A stretch of 64,000 bases of DNA from Halopseudomonas pachastrellae (GCF_900114765.1 NZ_FOUD01000009.1:62001-126000); one strand, 5' to 3'; positions 27,187 through 36,328 are shown, counted from the stretch's first letter. Numbers and translations: made by a program. Notes: generated from the letters alone by a model not told the origin.

Positions 27187-27382
27187 GAGCTGGAAGCTTG
27201 AAGCTGAAAGCTGGAAGACGAAGGTTTGCGTGGGTGGCTCGCTTTTCACGCAGATTGCTTGACAAGGACTGGCTAGACTAGAACCCTGTTCGCTTTCAGC
27301 TTTCAGCTTTCAGCTTTCAGCTTTCAGCTTTCAGCTTTCAGCTTTCAGCTTTCAGCTTTCAGCTTTCAGCTTTCAGCTTCGA
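27187..27382. repeat. Heptad inverted-repeat element 7 (12 perfect GCTTTCA copies)
   Basis: The left arm (27187-27216) has GAGCTGG, AAGCTTG, AAGCTGA and AAGCTGG. A core of about 75 bp follows. The right arm (27292-27382) has twelve perfect tandem GCTTTCA copies (27292-27375) and one GCTTCGA. The arms are very unequal (about 4 against 13 units), which suggests recent copy-number growth. It separates pgk from fba. Confidence 0.93.
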
Positions 27383-27420
27383 GCGATAGAGTTTCGATAT
27401 TTAAACGGAGAGATACCCCC

Positions 27421-28485
27421 ATGGCCCTGATCAGCCTGCGCCAGATGCTCGACCACGCCGCCGAATACGGTTACGGCGTACCCGCTTTCAACGTCAACAA
27501 CCTGGAGCAGATGCGCGCCATCATGGAAGCGGCGGACAAGACCGATTCCCCGGTGATCGTGCAGGCCTCTGCCGGTGCTCGCAAATACGCTGGCGCGCCT
27601 TTCCTGCGTCACTTGATTCTGGCTGCAGTGGAAGAGTTTCCGCATATTCCGGTGTGCATGCACCAGGATCACGGCACCAGCCCGGCGGTGTGCCAGCGCT
27701 CCATCCAGCTGGGGTTCTCCTCGGTGATGATGGACGGCTCCCTGGGTACCGACGGCAAGACCCCGACCAGCTACGAATACAACGTTGACGTTACCCGTCG
27801 CACCGTTGAAATGGCCCACGCTTGCGGCGTGTCCGTCGAGGGTGAGCTGGGTTGCCTGGGCAGCCTGGAAACCGGTATGGCCGGTGAAGAAGACGGCATC
27901 GGCGCCGAAGGCGTGCTGGATCACAGCCAGCTGCTGACTGACCCGGAAGAAGCTGCTGACTTCGTCAAGCAAACCGGTGTGGACGCCCTGGCGATTGCCA
28001 TCGGCACCAGCCACGGCGCTTACAAGTTCACCAAGCCGCCGACAGGCGACACCCTGTCTATCCAGCGCATCAAGGAAATTCACGCGCGCATCCCGGATAC
28101 TCATCTGGTCATGCACGGTTCTTCCTCTGTGCCGCAGGAATGGCTGGCGATCATCAACGAGTTTGGTGGCGAGATTCCGGAAACCTACGGTGTACCGGTT
28201 GAAGAGATCGTTGAGGGCATCAAGTACGGCGTGCGCAAGGTCAACATCGATACCGATCTGCGTCTGGCCTCTACCGGTGCCGTACGCCGCTTCCTGGCGC
28301 AGAACCCCAGCGAGTTCGACCCGCGTAAGTATCTGGCCAAGACCGTCGATGCCATGCGCGACGTCTGTATCGCCCGTTACGAAGCCTTTGGTACCGCCGG
28401 CAATGCGTCCAAGATCAAGCCGATCTCGCTGGACGACATGTTCGAGCGCTATGCTCGTGGCGAGCTGGACCCCAAGGTCAACTAA
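27421..28485 (+). CDS. fba: Class II fructose-1,6-bisphosphate aldolase
   Basis: A 354-residue zinc-dependent aldolase of the CbbA-like class IIB group. It starts [26 protein letters not shown] (conserved, split across the family block). Zn or catalytic residues sit in HQDHG (H81, D83, H84), GTSHGAYK and MHGSSSVP. It condenses DHAP and G3P in gluconeogenesis. GGAGA upstream gives the ribosome binding site. A strong terminator follows, so this is the end of the carbon-metabolism block. Confidence 0.96.
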   Translation: MALISLRQMLDHAAEYGYGVPAFNVNNLEQMRAIMEAADKTDSPVIVQASAGARKYAGAPFLRHLILAAVEEFPHIPVCMHQDHGTSPAVCQRSIQLGFSSVMMDGSLGTDGKTPTSYEYNVDVTRRTVEMAHACGVSVEGELGCLGSLETGMAGEEDGIGAEGVLDHSQLLTDPEEAADFVKQTGVDALAIAIGTSHGAYKFTKPPTGDTLSIQRIKEIHARIPDTHLVMHGSSSVPQEWLAIINEFGGEIPETYGVPVEEIVEGIKYGVRKVNIDTDLRLASTGAVRRFLAQNPSEFDPRKYLAKTVDAMRDVCIARYEAFGTAGNASKIKPISLDDMFERYARGELDPKVN

Positions 28486-28494
28486 GCAGACCAG

Positions 28495-28518
28495 AGGGCG
28501 GCGACAGCCGCCCTTTTT
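28495..28518 (+). terminator. Terminator after fba
   Basis: AGGGCGGC and GCCGCCCT form an 8-bp stem around GACA, followed by a T-tract, 10 nt after the fba stop. Confidence 0.9.
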
Positions 28519-28535
28519 GCGACAGGATCAATGCG

Positions 28536-28820
28536 ATGAGTAATCAGGACGAGCAGGACGACGAGTCCTTTGCCGAGGCCCGACTGGTCGAGGCTATTGA
28601 AAATCAGCTGGCCGCGGGTGAGCCGCCGGCGGCCCAGGCGACGCTGAACAAGCTGACGCTGGTTGGCTATGCGCGCGAGGACAGCATCGATCTGATGGCT
28701 CAGGTCCTGGCCTACAGCATCAACCGCATGCTGGAAGATGACGCCCCCTTTGACACCCCGGCCTACGAGCAGGCATTACGTAATCTGCCGACCCTGCCCG
28801 ATGGCTCTGAGGCGAGCTGA
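28536..28820 (+). CDS. Conserved-looking small acidic protein
   Basis: A 94-residue, soluble, acidic protein (MSNQDEQDDESFAEARL) with a helical middle segment (LTLVGYAREDSIDLMAQVLAY). I do not recognise a characterised family. The region upstream (ACAGGATCA) gives a fair ribosome binding site. It lies 30 nt before a membrane-protein gene and may be cotranscribed with it. Confidence 0.72.
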   Translation: MSNQDEQDDESFAEARLVEAIENQLAAGEPPAAQATLNKLTLVGYAREDSIDLMAQVLAYSINRMLEDDAPFDTPAYEQALRNLPTLPDGSEAS

Positions 28821-28850
28821 GCGCTCGCACTGCGTAACAGGATAACGACA

Positions 28851-29324
28851 ATGAAACTGATGACCGTACTGCGGATCGTCTTCTTCTATCTGCTGGCTGT
28901 GCTGGTGGCCACCGTGCTGGGCTCGCTGGTGCAGACTCAATTCAATCTGGCCGCGCTGCAGGCCATGGGTGTGCCGGTTGACGGCACCACGCGGCTGCAT
29001 AGCAGCCTGCATGACCTGCGCTTTTTCAGCCCCTTTCTGGCCGTGATGGTGGCCGCCTGCCTGTTGCTGGCGCTGCCGCTGGCCGAAGCACTGGGGCGTA
29101 TCTTCAAGCCCTGGCGCTGGCTGCTGTATTTTCTCGCCGGCTTTGTCGGCATCTGGGCCGCCTGTGAGCTGGCCAACTATCTGCTGCCAATGCCAACCTT
29201 TATCGCTGCTACTCGCGAAACGCCCGGTCTGCTGTCATTAATGGCTGCTGTGGGCCTGGGTAGTGCACTGTTTGGCCGCTTGACCAAACCCAAGGCGCGG
29301 CGCGGTCTGCGCGTGCTCGGTTGA
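28851..29324 (+). CDS. Four-helix integral membrane protein
   Basis: A 157-residue hydrophobic protein with about four helices (roughly residues 7-27, 58-80, 87-110 and 125-143) and a basic C-terminus (KPKARRGLRVLG), which predicts a cytoplasmic tail. No motif I recognise. It sits between the small acidic protein and the sugar dehydrogenase, all on the plus strand with short gaps. Confidence 0.75.
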   Translation: MKLMTVLRIVFFYLLAVLVATVLGSLVQTQFNLAALQAMGVPVDGTTRLHSSLHDLRFFSPFLAVMVAACLLLALPLAEALGRIFKPWRWLLYFLAGFVGIWAACELANYLLPMPTFIAATRETPGLLSLMAAVGLGSALFGRLTKPKARRGLRVLG

Positions 29325-29343
29325 TTGTGCAAGGAGAATGGCA

Positions 29344-30438
29344 ATGAACAAAACGACGTTACTGGGTACCTCGCTGCTGCTCTGTGCCGGCGCTGCCACG
29401 GCAGCCGACTATCAGGTTGAAACCCTGGCCGACGGCCTGTCCAACCCCTGGTCGCTGGCCTTTCTGCCGGACGGCGGCATGCTGGTCACCGAGCGCAGCG
29501 GCCAGTTGCGACTGATTGATGCCGCAGGCCAGCTACGCGCGGAGCCGGTTGCGGGCGTGCCCGAGGCATTCGTCAACGGCCAGAGCGGTTTAATGGAAGT
29601 CGCGCTGGCGCCGGATTTTGCCGAGTCCGGCGAGCTGTTTCTCAGCTACAGCTGCGGCACCCGCGAGGCTAACCACACCTGCCTGGCGGCGGCGACCTTC
29701 AACGGCGAAGCGCTGGAGAACACGCACGAGATCTTCCGCGTACAGCCGGCCAAGAAGGGCAGCGCCCACTACGGTGGACGCATCGCCTTTTTGCCGGACA
29801 ACACCCTGCTGCTTACCCTGGGCGACGGCTTTGATTATCGCGAGCAGGCGCAGAACACAGCTAACCATCTGGGCAGCATTGTGCGTCTCAACCGCGATGG
29901 TTCGGCGCCAGAGGACAACCCCTTCGTTGGTCAGGCAGATGCCATGCCCGAGCTGTACAGCATCGGCCATCGCAACGTGCAGGGCATTCTGGTCGATGAC
30001 GCCGGGCGCGTATTCAGCCACGAGCACGGCCCACGCGGCGGCGACGAGATCAACCTGATCGAGGCTGGCAAGAACTACGGCTGGCCGAAGATCACCTACG
30101 GCATCGACTATAACGGCTCGCAGATCTCGCCCTATACCGAGCTGCCCGGCCTGGAGCAGCCGCTGGTTTACTGGGATCCGTCCATCGCGCCGTCCGGCAT
30201 GACCTTGTATCAGGGCGAGCTGTTCCCCGAGTGGCAGGGCAGCCTGCTGGTGTCAGCGCTGGCCGGCAAGGAGGTGCGTCGTGTCGAGCTGAAGGGCAAT
30301 GCGGCCGGTGAGCAGGAGTCGCTGTTTACCGAGCTGGGAGAGCGTTTCCGTGATGTGCGCACTGGCCCCGATGGCGCCGTCTATCTGCTGACCGACAGCC
30401 CCAGCGGCCAGCTGCTGCGCGTGGTGCCGGCCAACTGA
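29344..30438 (+). CDS. PQQ-dependent sugar dehydrogenase family protein (glucose/sorbosone type)
   Basis: A 364-residue exported beta-propeller protein. The signal peptide spans about residues 1-22 (GAATA-AD). The mature start LADGLSNPWSLAFLPDG and later GHRNVQGI and HEHGPRGGDEINLI are the hallmark repeats of the soluble aldose dehydrogenase family. The start at 29344 is preferred to 29338 because AGGAG then lies 7 nt away. Substrate range is unclear, and some members are not catalytic on glucose. It ends next to the convergent AraC gene with no gap. Confidence 0.88.
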   Translation: MNKTTLLGTSLLLCAGAATAADYQVETLADGLSNPWSLAFLPDGGMLVTERSGQLRLIDAAGQLRAEPVAGVPEAFVNGQSGLMEVALAPDFAESGELFLSYSCGTREANHTCLAAATFNGEALENTHEIFRVQPAKKGSAHYGGRIAFLPDNTLLLTLGDGFDYREQAQNTANHLGSIVRLNRDGSAPEDNPFVGQADAMPELYSIGHRNVQGILVDDAGRVFSHEHGPRGGDEINLIEAGKNYGWPKITYGIDYNGSQISPYTELPGLEQPLVYWDPSIAPSGMTLYQGELFPEWQGSLLVSALAGKEVRRVELKGNAAGEQESLFTELGERFRDVRTGPDGAVYLLTDSPSGQLLRVVPAN

Positions 30439-31464
30439 TCAGCTGCCCGTCACGCGCTGGCGATAGCTGCGTGGCGGGCAGCCCTGCCAGCGCCGGAAGG
30501 TGCGGCTGAAGTTGCTGGTGTCCTGATAGCCGAGGCGTTCGGCGATCACCTCCATGCTCAACTCGGTGTGTTCCAGCAGCCAGCAGGCCTGCTCGCTGCG
30601 CACCTGATCCAGAATCTGCTGATAGCGTACCCCCTCGCTGCCCAGGTGGCGGATCAGGGTGCGTGCTGTCAGGTGTTCCTGCTCTGCCATTTGCGCCAGC
30701 GTGGGGTAGTGGTACTCACACTGCAGAAGGCGCTGCTTGATGCGTTGGCTCAGGTCGCCGCCGCTTTGCTGACGCTGTAGCTGGTGCTCGCAGTCACGCA
30801 GCGCGTGGCGGTGCAGCTCGGCGTCGGCGCCCAGGCAGGGCTGCTCCAGCAGGCCGGCTGGCAGATGCAGGCGCAGGGCGTCGCCGTCGAATACCCAGTT
30901 GGCGGCGTAGTCGCGGACGGCATCTGCCCAGTCCGGTTTGGCGCCCGGCCACTCCAGCGTCAACTCCGGCCCCAATGGTTGGCCGCTGACTGTTTCCAGC
31001 AGGCGCAGCATGCCGGTGGTGAAATGGCCTAGCAGATAGTCGCGTACCGCCAGCGGCACCAGGTGTTCGTCCAGGCGCAGCACGGGCGGGTCACGTTGTT
31101 CGACGACGAAGGTTGCCAGGTGCTGGCGCAGCGGCGCGTAGTGCTGTGCCAGCTCAATGGCTTCGCCAATGGTGGCCGCGGTGACGGCGGCGTAGCCGCC
31201 AGGGCCGTGGGTGGATACATCGGTGTGCATGCCGGCAGCAAAGCCCAGGCCGGGGTGGCCGGTGCGCAGGATAACGGCCTGCAGCAGATGGCAGAGTGTC
31301 TCCAGATTGAGAAACTGGTTGCCTTGCAGTTGCTGTTCCCAGTTCTGCCCCAGCACGCTGAGCGCCGGATTGTCCTGGTAGCCCTGACGACGCAGTTCGG
31401 CCAGCACCAGGCGGGCGTAGATCGGGTGAACGGCCGGGCTCAGCCAGTAGTGTTCGGACGGCAT
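30439..31464 (-). CDS. AraC family regulator, probably of alkB
   Basis: A 341-residue regulator with an N-terminal ligand-type domain (about residues 20-200) and a C-terminal double helix-turn-helix (about 245-335; LSMEVIAERLGYQDTSNFSR, RTFRRWQGCPPRSYR). The N-terminal part resembles the PF12625 group. It is divergent from alkB with a 153-bp gap, an arrangement that suggests control of alkane oxidation, although it is not the AlkS (LuxR-type) regulator. This role is inferred from position only. Confidence 0.85.
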   Translation of the reverse strand: MPSEHYWLSPAVHPIYARLVLAELRRQGYQDNPALSVLGQNWEQQLQGNQFLNLETLCHLLQAVILRTGHPGLGFAAGMHTDVSTHGPGGYAAVTAATIGEAIELAQHYAPLRQHLATFVVEQRDPPVLRLDEHLVPLAVRDYLLGHFTTGMLRLLETVSGQPLGPELTLEWPGAKPDWADAVRDYAANWVFDGDALRLHLPAGLLEQPCLGADAELHRHALRDCEHQLQRQQSGGDLSQRIKQRLLQCEYHYPTLAQMAEQEHLTARTLIRHLGSEGVRYQQILDQVRSEQACWLLEHTELSMEVIAERLGYQDTSNFSRTFRRWQGCPPRSYRQRVTGS

Positions 31465-31617
31465 GGTAGCTCTTGTTGGTTTCTTATGCTGTCACAATAT
31501 GACGGTTATTTGCCGCTTGCAACGGGTGGCGCTGTCTTGGCGCCGGCGCATGATTGGGCGCAGAAGGAGTGCGCCCTCAAGCGCGCTCCTTAAACACAAT
31601 AATAAGAGGACGCCCCC

Positions 31618-32817
31618 ATGCAACACGCTGCTGCAGATAACGGCCTGGCCGGCTACGTAGACCGCAAGCGCAGGCTCTGGTTGTTTTCCCTCATGGTCCC
31701 CGGGCTGGCGTTGGTCGGGCCGCTGATGTACATGCTGGTGTCGCCCAATGTGCTCTGGCTGTGGCTGTCGACGATTTTCGGCTACGTGGTAATTCCGATG
31801 CTGGACGGCGTGCTGGGCGAAGACCTGAGCAACCCGCCGGAGGAGGCCGTGCCGGCGCTGGAGGCGGACCCCTATTACCGCTATGTGACCTATGCCCTGG
31901 TGCCCATCCTGTGGATCAGCTTTATCGTCAATATTGCCTTTTTAGGGATGCATGAACTGCCTTGGTACGGCACGCTGGCGGTGATTCTGGCAACCGGCGG
32001 CAGCCTGGGCTTTGGGCTGAATCTGGGGCATGAGATGGGTCACAAGAAGACCACGCTGGAGCGCTGGCTGGCCAAGATCACGCTGGCGCTGGGGTGTTAT
32101 GGCCACTTCTTTGTCGAACACAACCGCGGTCATCACCGCGATGTTGCCACCCCCGAAGACCCGGCCTCCGCGCGCATGGGCGAGAGTATCTATCGCTTTG
32201 TCTTTCGTGAGATGCCCGGCGCTTTCTTCCGTGCCTGGGATCTGGAAGCGCAACGCCTTGAGCGTTGCGGCAAGTCGGTCTGGAGTCTCGACAACGAGGT
32301 GCTGCAACCGGCGCTGATCAGTGCGGCGCTGTATGCGCTGCTGATCGCCTGGCTGGGCATCGAGATTCTGCCGGTGATGCTGCTGATTGCCTTCTGGGGC
32401 GCCTTTCAGTTGACCCAGGCCAACTACATCGAGCACTACGGGCTGCTGCGCCGCAAGGAGCCCAGTGGGCGCTATGAGCGTTGTCAGCCGCATCACTCGT
32501 GGAACAGCAATCACCTGTTCTCCAACTGGGCGCTGTTTCACCTGCAGCGGCATTCCGATCACCACGCCCACCCGACTCGGCGATATCAGTCGCTGCGCGA
32601 TTTTCCTGATTTACCGCGCCTACCCAATGGCTACTTTGGCATGTATCTGCTGGCCTACTTTCCGCCGCTGTGGCAGCGGGTCATGGACCCGCGCCTGCTG
32701 GAAGCGGTGGGGCATGATCCGCAGCGCATCAACTTTTTGCCGGCCAAGCGTGAGCAGCTGATGCGCCGATACGGGCTGAGTGAGGCGCCGTTGGACGGCG
32801 CAGGAGCGGCAGCATGA
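31618..32817 (+). CDS. alkB: Alkane 1-monooxygenase
   Basis: A 399-residue integral membrane di-iron hydroxylase adding a terminal hydroxyl to n-alkanes. All histidine boxes are visible: HEMGHKK (box 1), EHNRGHHRDVATPEDPASAR (box 2), the NYIEHYGL signature, and LQRHSDHHAHPTRRYQSL (box 3). About six hydrophobic helices are present. GAGG lies 8 nt upstream of the ATG. It overlaps the rubredoxin gene by 4 bp, so its electron donor is co-translated. Confidence 0.95.
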   Translation: MQHAAADNGLAGYVDRKRRLWLFSLMVPGLALVGPLMYMLVSPNVLWLWLSTIFGYVVIPMLDGVLGEDLSNPPEEAVPALEADPYYRYVTYALVPILWISFIVNIAFLGMHELPWYGTLAVILATGGSLGFGLNLGHEMGHKKTTLERWLAKITLALGCYGHFFVEHNRGHHRDVATPEDPASARMGESIYRFVFREMPGAFFRAWDLEAQRLERCGKSVWSLDNEVLQPALISAALYALLIAWLGIEILPVMLLIAFWGAFQLTQANYIEHYGLLRRKEPSGRYERCQPHHSWNSNHLFSNWALFHLQRHSDHHAHPTRRYQSLRDFPDLPRLPNGYFGMYLLAYFPPLWQRVMDPRLLEAVGHDPQRINFLPAKREQLMRRYGLSEAPLDGAGAAA

Positions 32818-32981
32818 CGCGCTACCAATGCCCCGAGTGTGGTTATGAATATCACGAGGCAGCGGGTGATCCGCATCAGGGGTATCCGGCGGGCACCACT
32901 TGGGACATCCTGCCCGATACCTTTACCTGCCCGGATTGCGCGGTGCGCTACAAGGAAGACTTTCGCGCCCTTGAGGAGTGA
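32814..32981 (+). CDS. Rubredoxin (AlkG type), electron donor to AlkB
   Basis: A 55-residue protein starting in the ATGA overlap with alkB. It has the two rubredoxin knuckles CPECGYEY (C6, C9) and CPDC (C39, C42), with the spacing and aromatic residues of a one-iron rubredoxin (GTTWDILPDTFTCPDC). It carries electrons from rubredoxin reductase, which is not seen in this window, to AlkB. It ends 12 nt before the convergent SLC13 gene. Confidence 0.95.
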   Translation: MTRYQCPECGYEYHEAAGDPHQGYPAGTTWDILPDTFTCPDCAVRYKEDFRALEE

Positions 32982-32993
32982 GCCGGTGGCCGC

Positions 32994-34868
32994 TTACAAC
33001 GGCCACACCCACAGCAGCATGGGGATGCTGATGGCCACTACCAGAAGCTCCATCGGCAGGCCCAAACGCCAGTAGTCGCCAAAGCGGAAGCCGCCCGGGC
33101 CAAGAATCAGGGTGTTGTTCTGGTGGCCGATGGGGGTGAGGAAGGCGCAGGATGCGCCAATGGCCACGGCCATCAAAAAGCTGTCGGGGTTTACGCCGAG
33201 CTGGCTGGCCACGCTCAGGGCAATCGGGCACATGACGGCGGCGGTTGCTGCGTTGTTCATGAAGTCGGACAGCGTCATGGTGACCACCAGCATCAGCGTC
33301 AGGGCGATGATCGGGCTGCCCTGGGCTATGTGCTCCAGCAGGGTCCGCGCCAGTACATCTGCTGCACCGGTGTCGGCCATGGCGCCGGCCAGCGGCATCA
33401 GCGCGCCGAGCAGGACAATGATGGGCCAGTCGATGGCCTCGTACAGGCGCCGCAGCGGGATAACCCGTGTCAGCATGTAGCCCAGCACGCCGGCGGTGAA
33501 GGCGACCGCCGCCGGTAGAATGCCAAAGGCGGCCAGGCCGACCGAGCCCAGCATGATCAGCACCGCCGTCAGTGCCAGGCGGCGATCCGGAATCAGGATA
33601 CTGCGTGGTGCCAGCGGCGCACAGCCGTACTCGCTGGCAAAGCCGGCAATCGCCTCCGGGTCGCCCTGCAGCAGCAGTACGTCGCCGGCCTGGATCTCGG
33701 TCCAGCGCAGGCGGCGGATGGAGCGGTGGCCCTGGCGGGAGATGGCGAGCAGGTTGATGCCAAAACGGGTACGCAGGGCGATATCGGATGCGCTGCGGCC
33801 GAGAATATCAGCGCCGGGCTGGACGACCATTTCCTGCAGCACGATCTCGTCGCTATGGCGCAGCGGTGGTGTCTCTTCCTGCTCGGCTTCTTCGGCGGTG
33901 GCAGCGTCCTCCGGCGTGGGCTCGTCTGCGCGCGGCTCCTGCTCGTCCTTTTCCTTTTCTTTGTCTGCGCCGCCCGGTGGCACGGCTTCTTCCAGTTTCA
34001 GACCCAGGCGTGTCAGCGAGGCGCCCAGTGCTTCGGGGTCGGACTCGATGACCAGGATGTCGCCGGCGCGCAGGATGCGGCTGGACAGCGGCGCGATGAC
34101 ACGAAAGTCGTTGCGTACCATGCCGACAATTTGGGCATCGCCGTCATCCAGCAGCTTTTCCACTTCGCGCAGGGGCTTGCCGTCGATCTTGCTGTCGGCA
34201 TCAATGTGCACCTCGGTCAGGTAGGTGCCGGTATCAAAACTGCCTGCCTCGGGCTGCGGGCGGTGGGGCACCAGCCAGCGGCTGGCCAGCACTGCCAGCA
34301 ACACGCCGCCCAGGGCGACCGCCAGCCCCACCGGCGTGAAGTCGAACATGCTGTAGGGGCCGAGTTCGGTCTGCGCGCGAAAGCCCGACACGATCAGGTT
34401 GGGTGGGGTGCCGATCAGGGTGGTCATGCCGCCGAGAATGGTGCCAAAGGCCAGCGGCATGAGGACGCGCCCAGGTGGCACACCCTGGCGGTTGGCCAGT
34501 TGCATGGCAATGGGCATGAGCAGCGCCATGGCGCCGACGTTGTTCATAAAGGCGGACAGGGCGGCGCCGAGCAGGGTCAGAAAGCCCAGCCCCAGCAGCA
34601 CGCCGCCGCGTTGCGGCAGGGCGCGCTGGGCCAGTGCTTCGACCGCCCCCGTGGTCTGCAGGCCCTTGCTGAGGATCAGCACGGCGGCGACGGTGATCAC
34701 GGCAGGGTGGCCAAAACCGACAAAGGCATCGGCGGCAGGGGTGAGCCCGGTCACCACGCAGGCCAGCAGCGCCGCCAGGGCAACAATGTCGTGGCGCCAG
34801 CGGCCCCAGAGGAAGAGTCCGACGGTGCAGGCGAGGATGAGCAGAATAAGCTGCTGGCTGGCGTCCAT
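32994..34868 (-). CDS. SLC13/DASS family transporter with two TrkA-C domains
   Basis: A 624-residue membrane transporter of the divalent anion:Na+ symporter group. Helix blocks at about residues 1-190 and 420-624 flank two soluble RCK_C/TrkA-C domains (about 205-290 and 335-425). The two DASS hairpin motifs appear as FMNNVGAMALLMPIA and FMNNAATAAVMCPIA. Between the soluble domains lies an acidic, low-complexity stretch (about residues 298-340, rich in E, D, K, P). Substrate (sulfate, dicarboxylate or similar) cannot be told from sequence. Confidence 0.9.
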   Translation of the reverse strand: MDASQQLILLILACTVGLFLWGRWRHDIVALAALLACVVTGLTPAADAFVGFGHPAVITVAAVLILSKGLQTTGAVEALAQRALPQRGGVLLGLGFLTLLGAALSAFMNNVGAMALLMPIAMQLANRQGVPPGRVLMPLAFGTILGGMTTLIGTPPNLIVSGFRAQTELGPYSMFDFTPVGLAVALGGVLLAVLASRWLVPHRPQPEAGSFDTGTYLTEVHIDADSKIDGKPLREVEKLLDDGDAQIVGMVRNDFRVIAPLSSRILRAGDILVIESDPEALGASLTRLGLKLEEAVPPGGADKEKEKDEQEPRADEPTPEDAATAEEAEQEETPPLRHSDEIVLQEMVVQPGADILGRSASDIALRTRFGINLLAISRQGHRSIRRLRWTEIQAGDVLLLQGDPEAIAGFASEYGCAPLAPRSILIPDRRLALTAVLIMLGSVGLAAFGILPAAVAFTAGVLGYMLTRVIPLRRLYEAIDWPIIVLLGALMPLAGAMADTGAADVLARTLLEHIAQGSPIIALTLMLVVTMTLSDFMNNAATAAVMCPIALSVASQLGVNPDSFLMAVAIGASCAFLTPIGHQNNTLILGPGGFRFGDYWRLGLPMELLVVAISIPMLLWVWPL

Positions 34869-34948
34869 GATGTACTGCTCCGGTTGGCCCTGCGAGCCTG
34901 CGGCGCCCAGACATGGAAGGGCGCGCTCAGGGCCGGTTGGGGCCGGGG

Positions 34949-36328
34949 TTAAATCAGGCGCACCTTGAAGCGCCTTCCCTTGATCTTGCCATCACTCAGG
35001 CGTTGCAGTGCCTGCTTGGCCTGCTCGCGGCGGATGGCTACCAGCGCCTGAAAGTCGCTGATGCTGATCTTGCCGATGGCATCGCCTGGCAGGCCGGCGT
35101 CGCCGGTCAGGGCGCCCAGCAGGTCGCCGGGGCGCAGCTTGTCCTTGCGCCCACCGGCCACTGCCAGGGTGCGCATCGGCGCGATCAGCGGTCGCTCGGG
35201 ACGTTCCGGCAACTGCTCTATCTCGCCCCACTGCAGCGGGCCCTGATGATTCTCTTCGATCGGGCGCAGGCGTTTGAGTTCCCGCGGAGCAACCAGGCTG
35301 AGGGCCAGGCCAGGTTGGCCGGCGCGGCCGCTGCGACCGATGCGGTGGGTGTGTGCGGCGGGGTCTGCGGCCAGTTCGACGTTGATTACTGCGGCAACGC
35401 CAGCGATATCGATGCCGCGCGCAGCCACGTCGGTTGCGGTCAGCACGCTGCAGCTCTGGTTGGCGAATAGAGCCAGTACCTGATCACGCTCGCGCTGTTC
35501 CATGTCGCCGTGCAGAGCCTGTGCGCTGATGCCCTCGGCGCCGAGATAGTCGGCCAGTTCCTGACATTGCTGGCGGGTGTGACAGAAGGCGATGCAGGGC
35601 TGCGGGCGATTGGCAGCCAGCAGGCGCAATACCGACGCGAAGCGCTGCTCGGGCTCTATCTCGTAGAAGAGCTGCTCGATAGGGTTGTCGGCGCTTGCGC
35701 GCTCTACCTTCACTTGCGCCGGGTCGCGCAGCAGGTCACCGGTCAGCTGCGCCAGGCTCGGCGGATAGGTCGCAGAGAACAGCAGGGTCTGGCGTCGCGA
35801 CGGCGTATGACCCACGATCTCGCGGATGGCATCGACGAAGCCCATGTCGAGCATGCGGTCCGCTTCGTCGAGCACCAGACAGTTCAGGCTGTCCAGTTGC
35901 AGCGTGCCCCGGCTGAGATGATCCTGGACCCGGCCCGGCGTACCGACAATGACGTGTGCGCCCTGTTCCAGCGAGGCTGCCTGCGGACCGAAGGGGATGC
36001 CGCCGCTGAGGGTGACTATCTTGATGTTGCCCATGCCGCGAGCCAGCTTGCGTAGTTCCTCGGTGATCTGGGCGGCCAGCTCGCGCGTTGGGCTCAGCAC
36101 CAGTGACTGGCAGCCAAAAAAGCGCGGGTTGAGCGGTGCCAGCAGGCCGAGACCAAAGGCGGCGGTCTTGCCGCTGCCGGTCGGTGCCTGGGCGATCAGA
36201 TCTCGGCCCGCCAGAATCAGCGGCAGAGCGCTGGCCTGAATGTCGGTGGTGTTTTCATAACCGAGCTGCGCAAGAGACTGCAGCAGCGAAGCGGGCAAAG
36301 GGAGAGAGCTGAAGGGTACGTGAGTCAC
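34949..36328 (-). CDS. dbpA: ATP-dependent RNA helicase DbpA
   Basis: A 459-residue DEAD-box helicase. Motifs: APTGSGKT (I), [20 protein letters not shown] (II), SATYP (III), ARGIDIAG (V), HRIGRSGRAGQ (VI). The C-terminal domain (about 385-459; RPGDLLGALTGDAGLPGDAIGKI, split) is the DbpA RNA-binding fold that recognises 23S rRNA hairpin 92 in large-subunit assembly. Unlike RhlE in this window it has no low-complexity tail. Confidence 0.95.
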   Translation of the reverse strand: MTHVPFSSLPLPASLLQSLAQLGYENTTDIQASALPLILAGRDLIAQAPTGSGKTAAFGLGLLAPLNPRFFGCQSLVLSPTRELAAQITEELRKLARGMGNIKIVTLSGGIPFGPQAASLEQGAHVIVGTPGRVQDHLSRGTLQLDSLNCLVLDEADRMLDMGFVDAIREIVGHTPSRRQTLLFSATYPPSLAQLTGDLLRDPAQVKVERASADNPIEQLFYEIEPEQRFASVLRLLAANRPQPCIAFCHTRQQCQELADYLGAEGISAQALHGDMEQRERDQVLALFANQSCSVLTATDVAARGIDIAGVAAVINVELAADPAAHTHRIGRSGRAGQPGLALSLVAPRELKRLRPIEENHQGPLQWGEIEQLPERPERPLIAPMRTLAVAGGRKDKLRPGDLLGALTGDAGLPGDAIGKISISDFQALVAIRREQAKQALQRLSDGKIKGRRFKVRLI

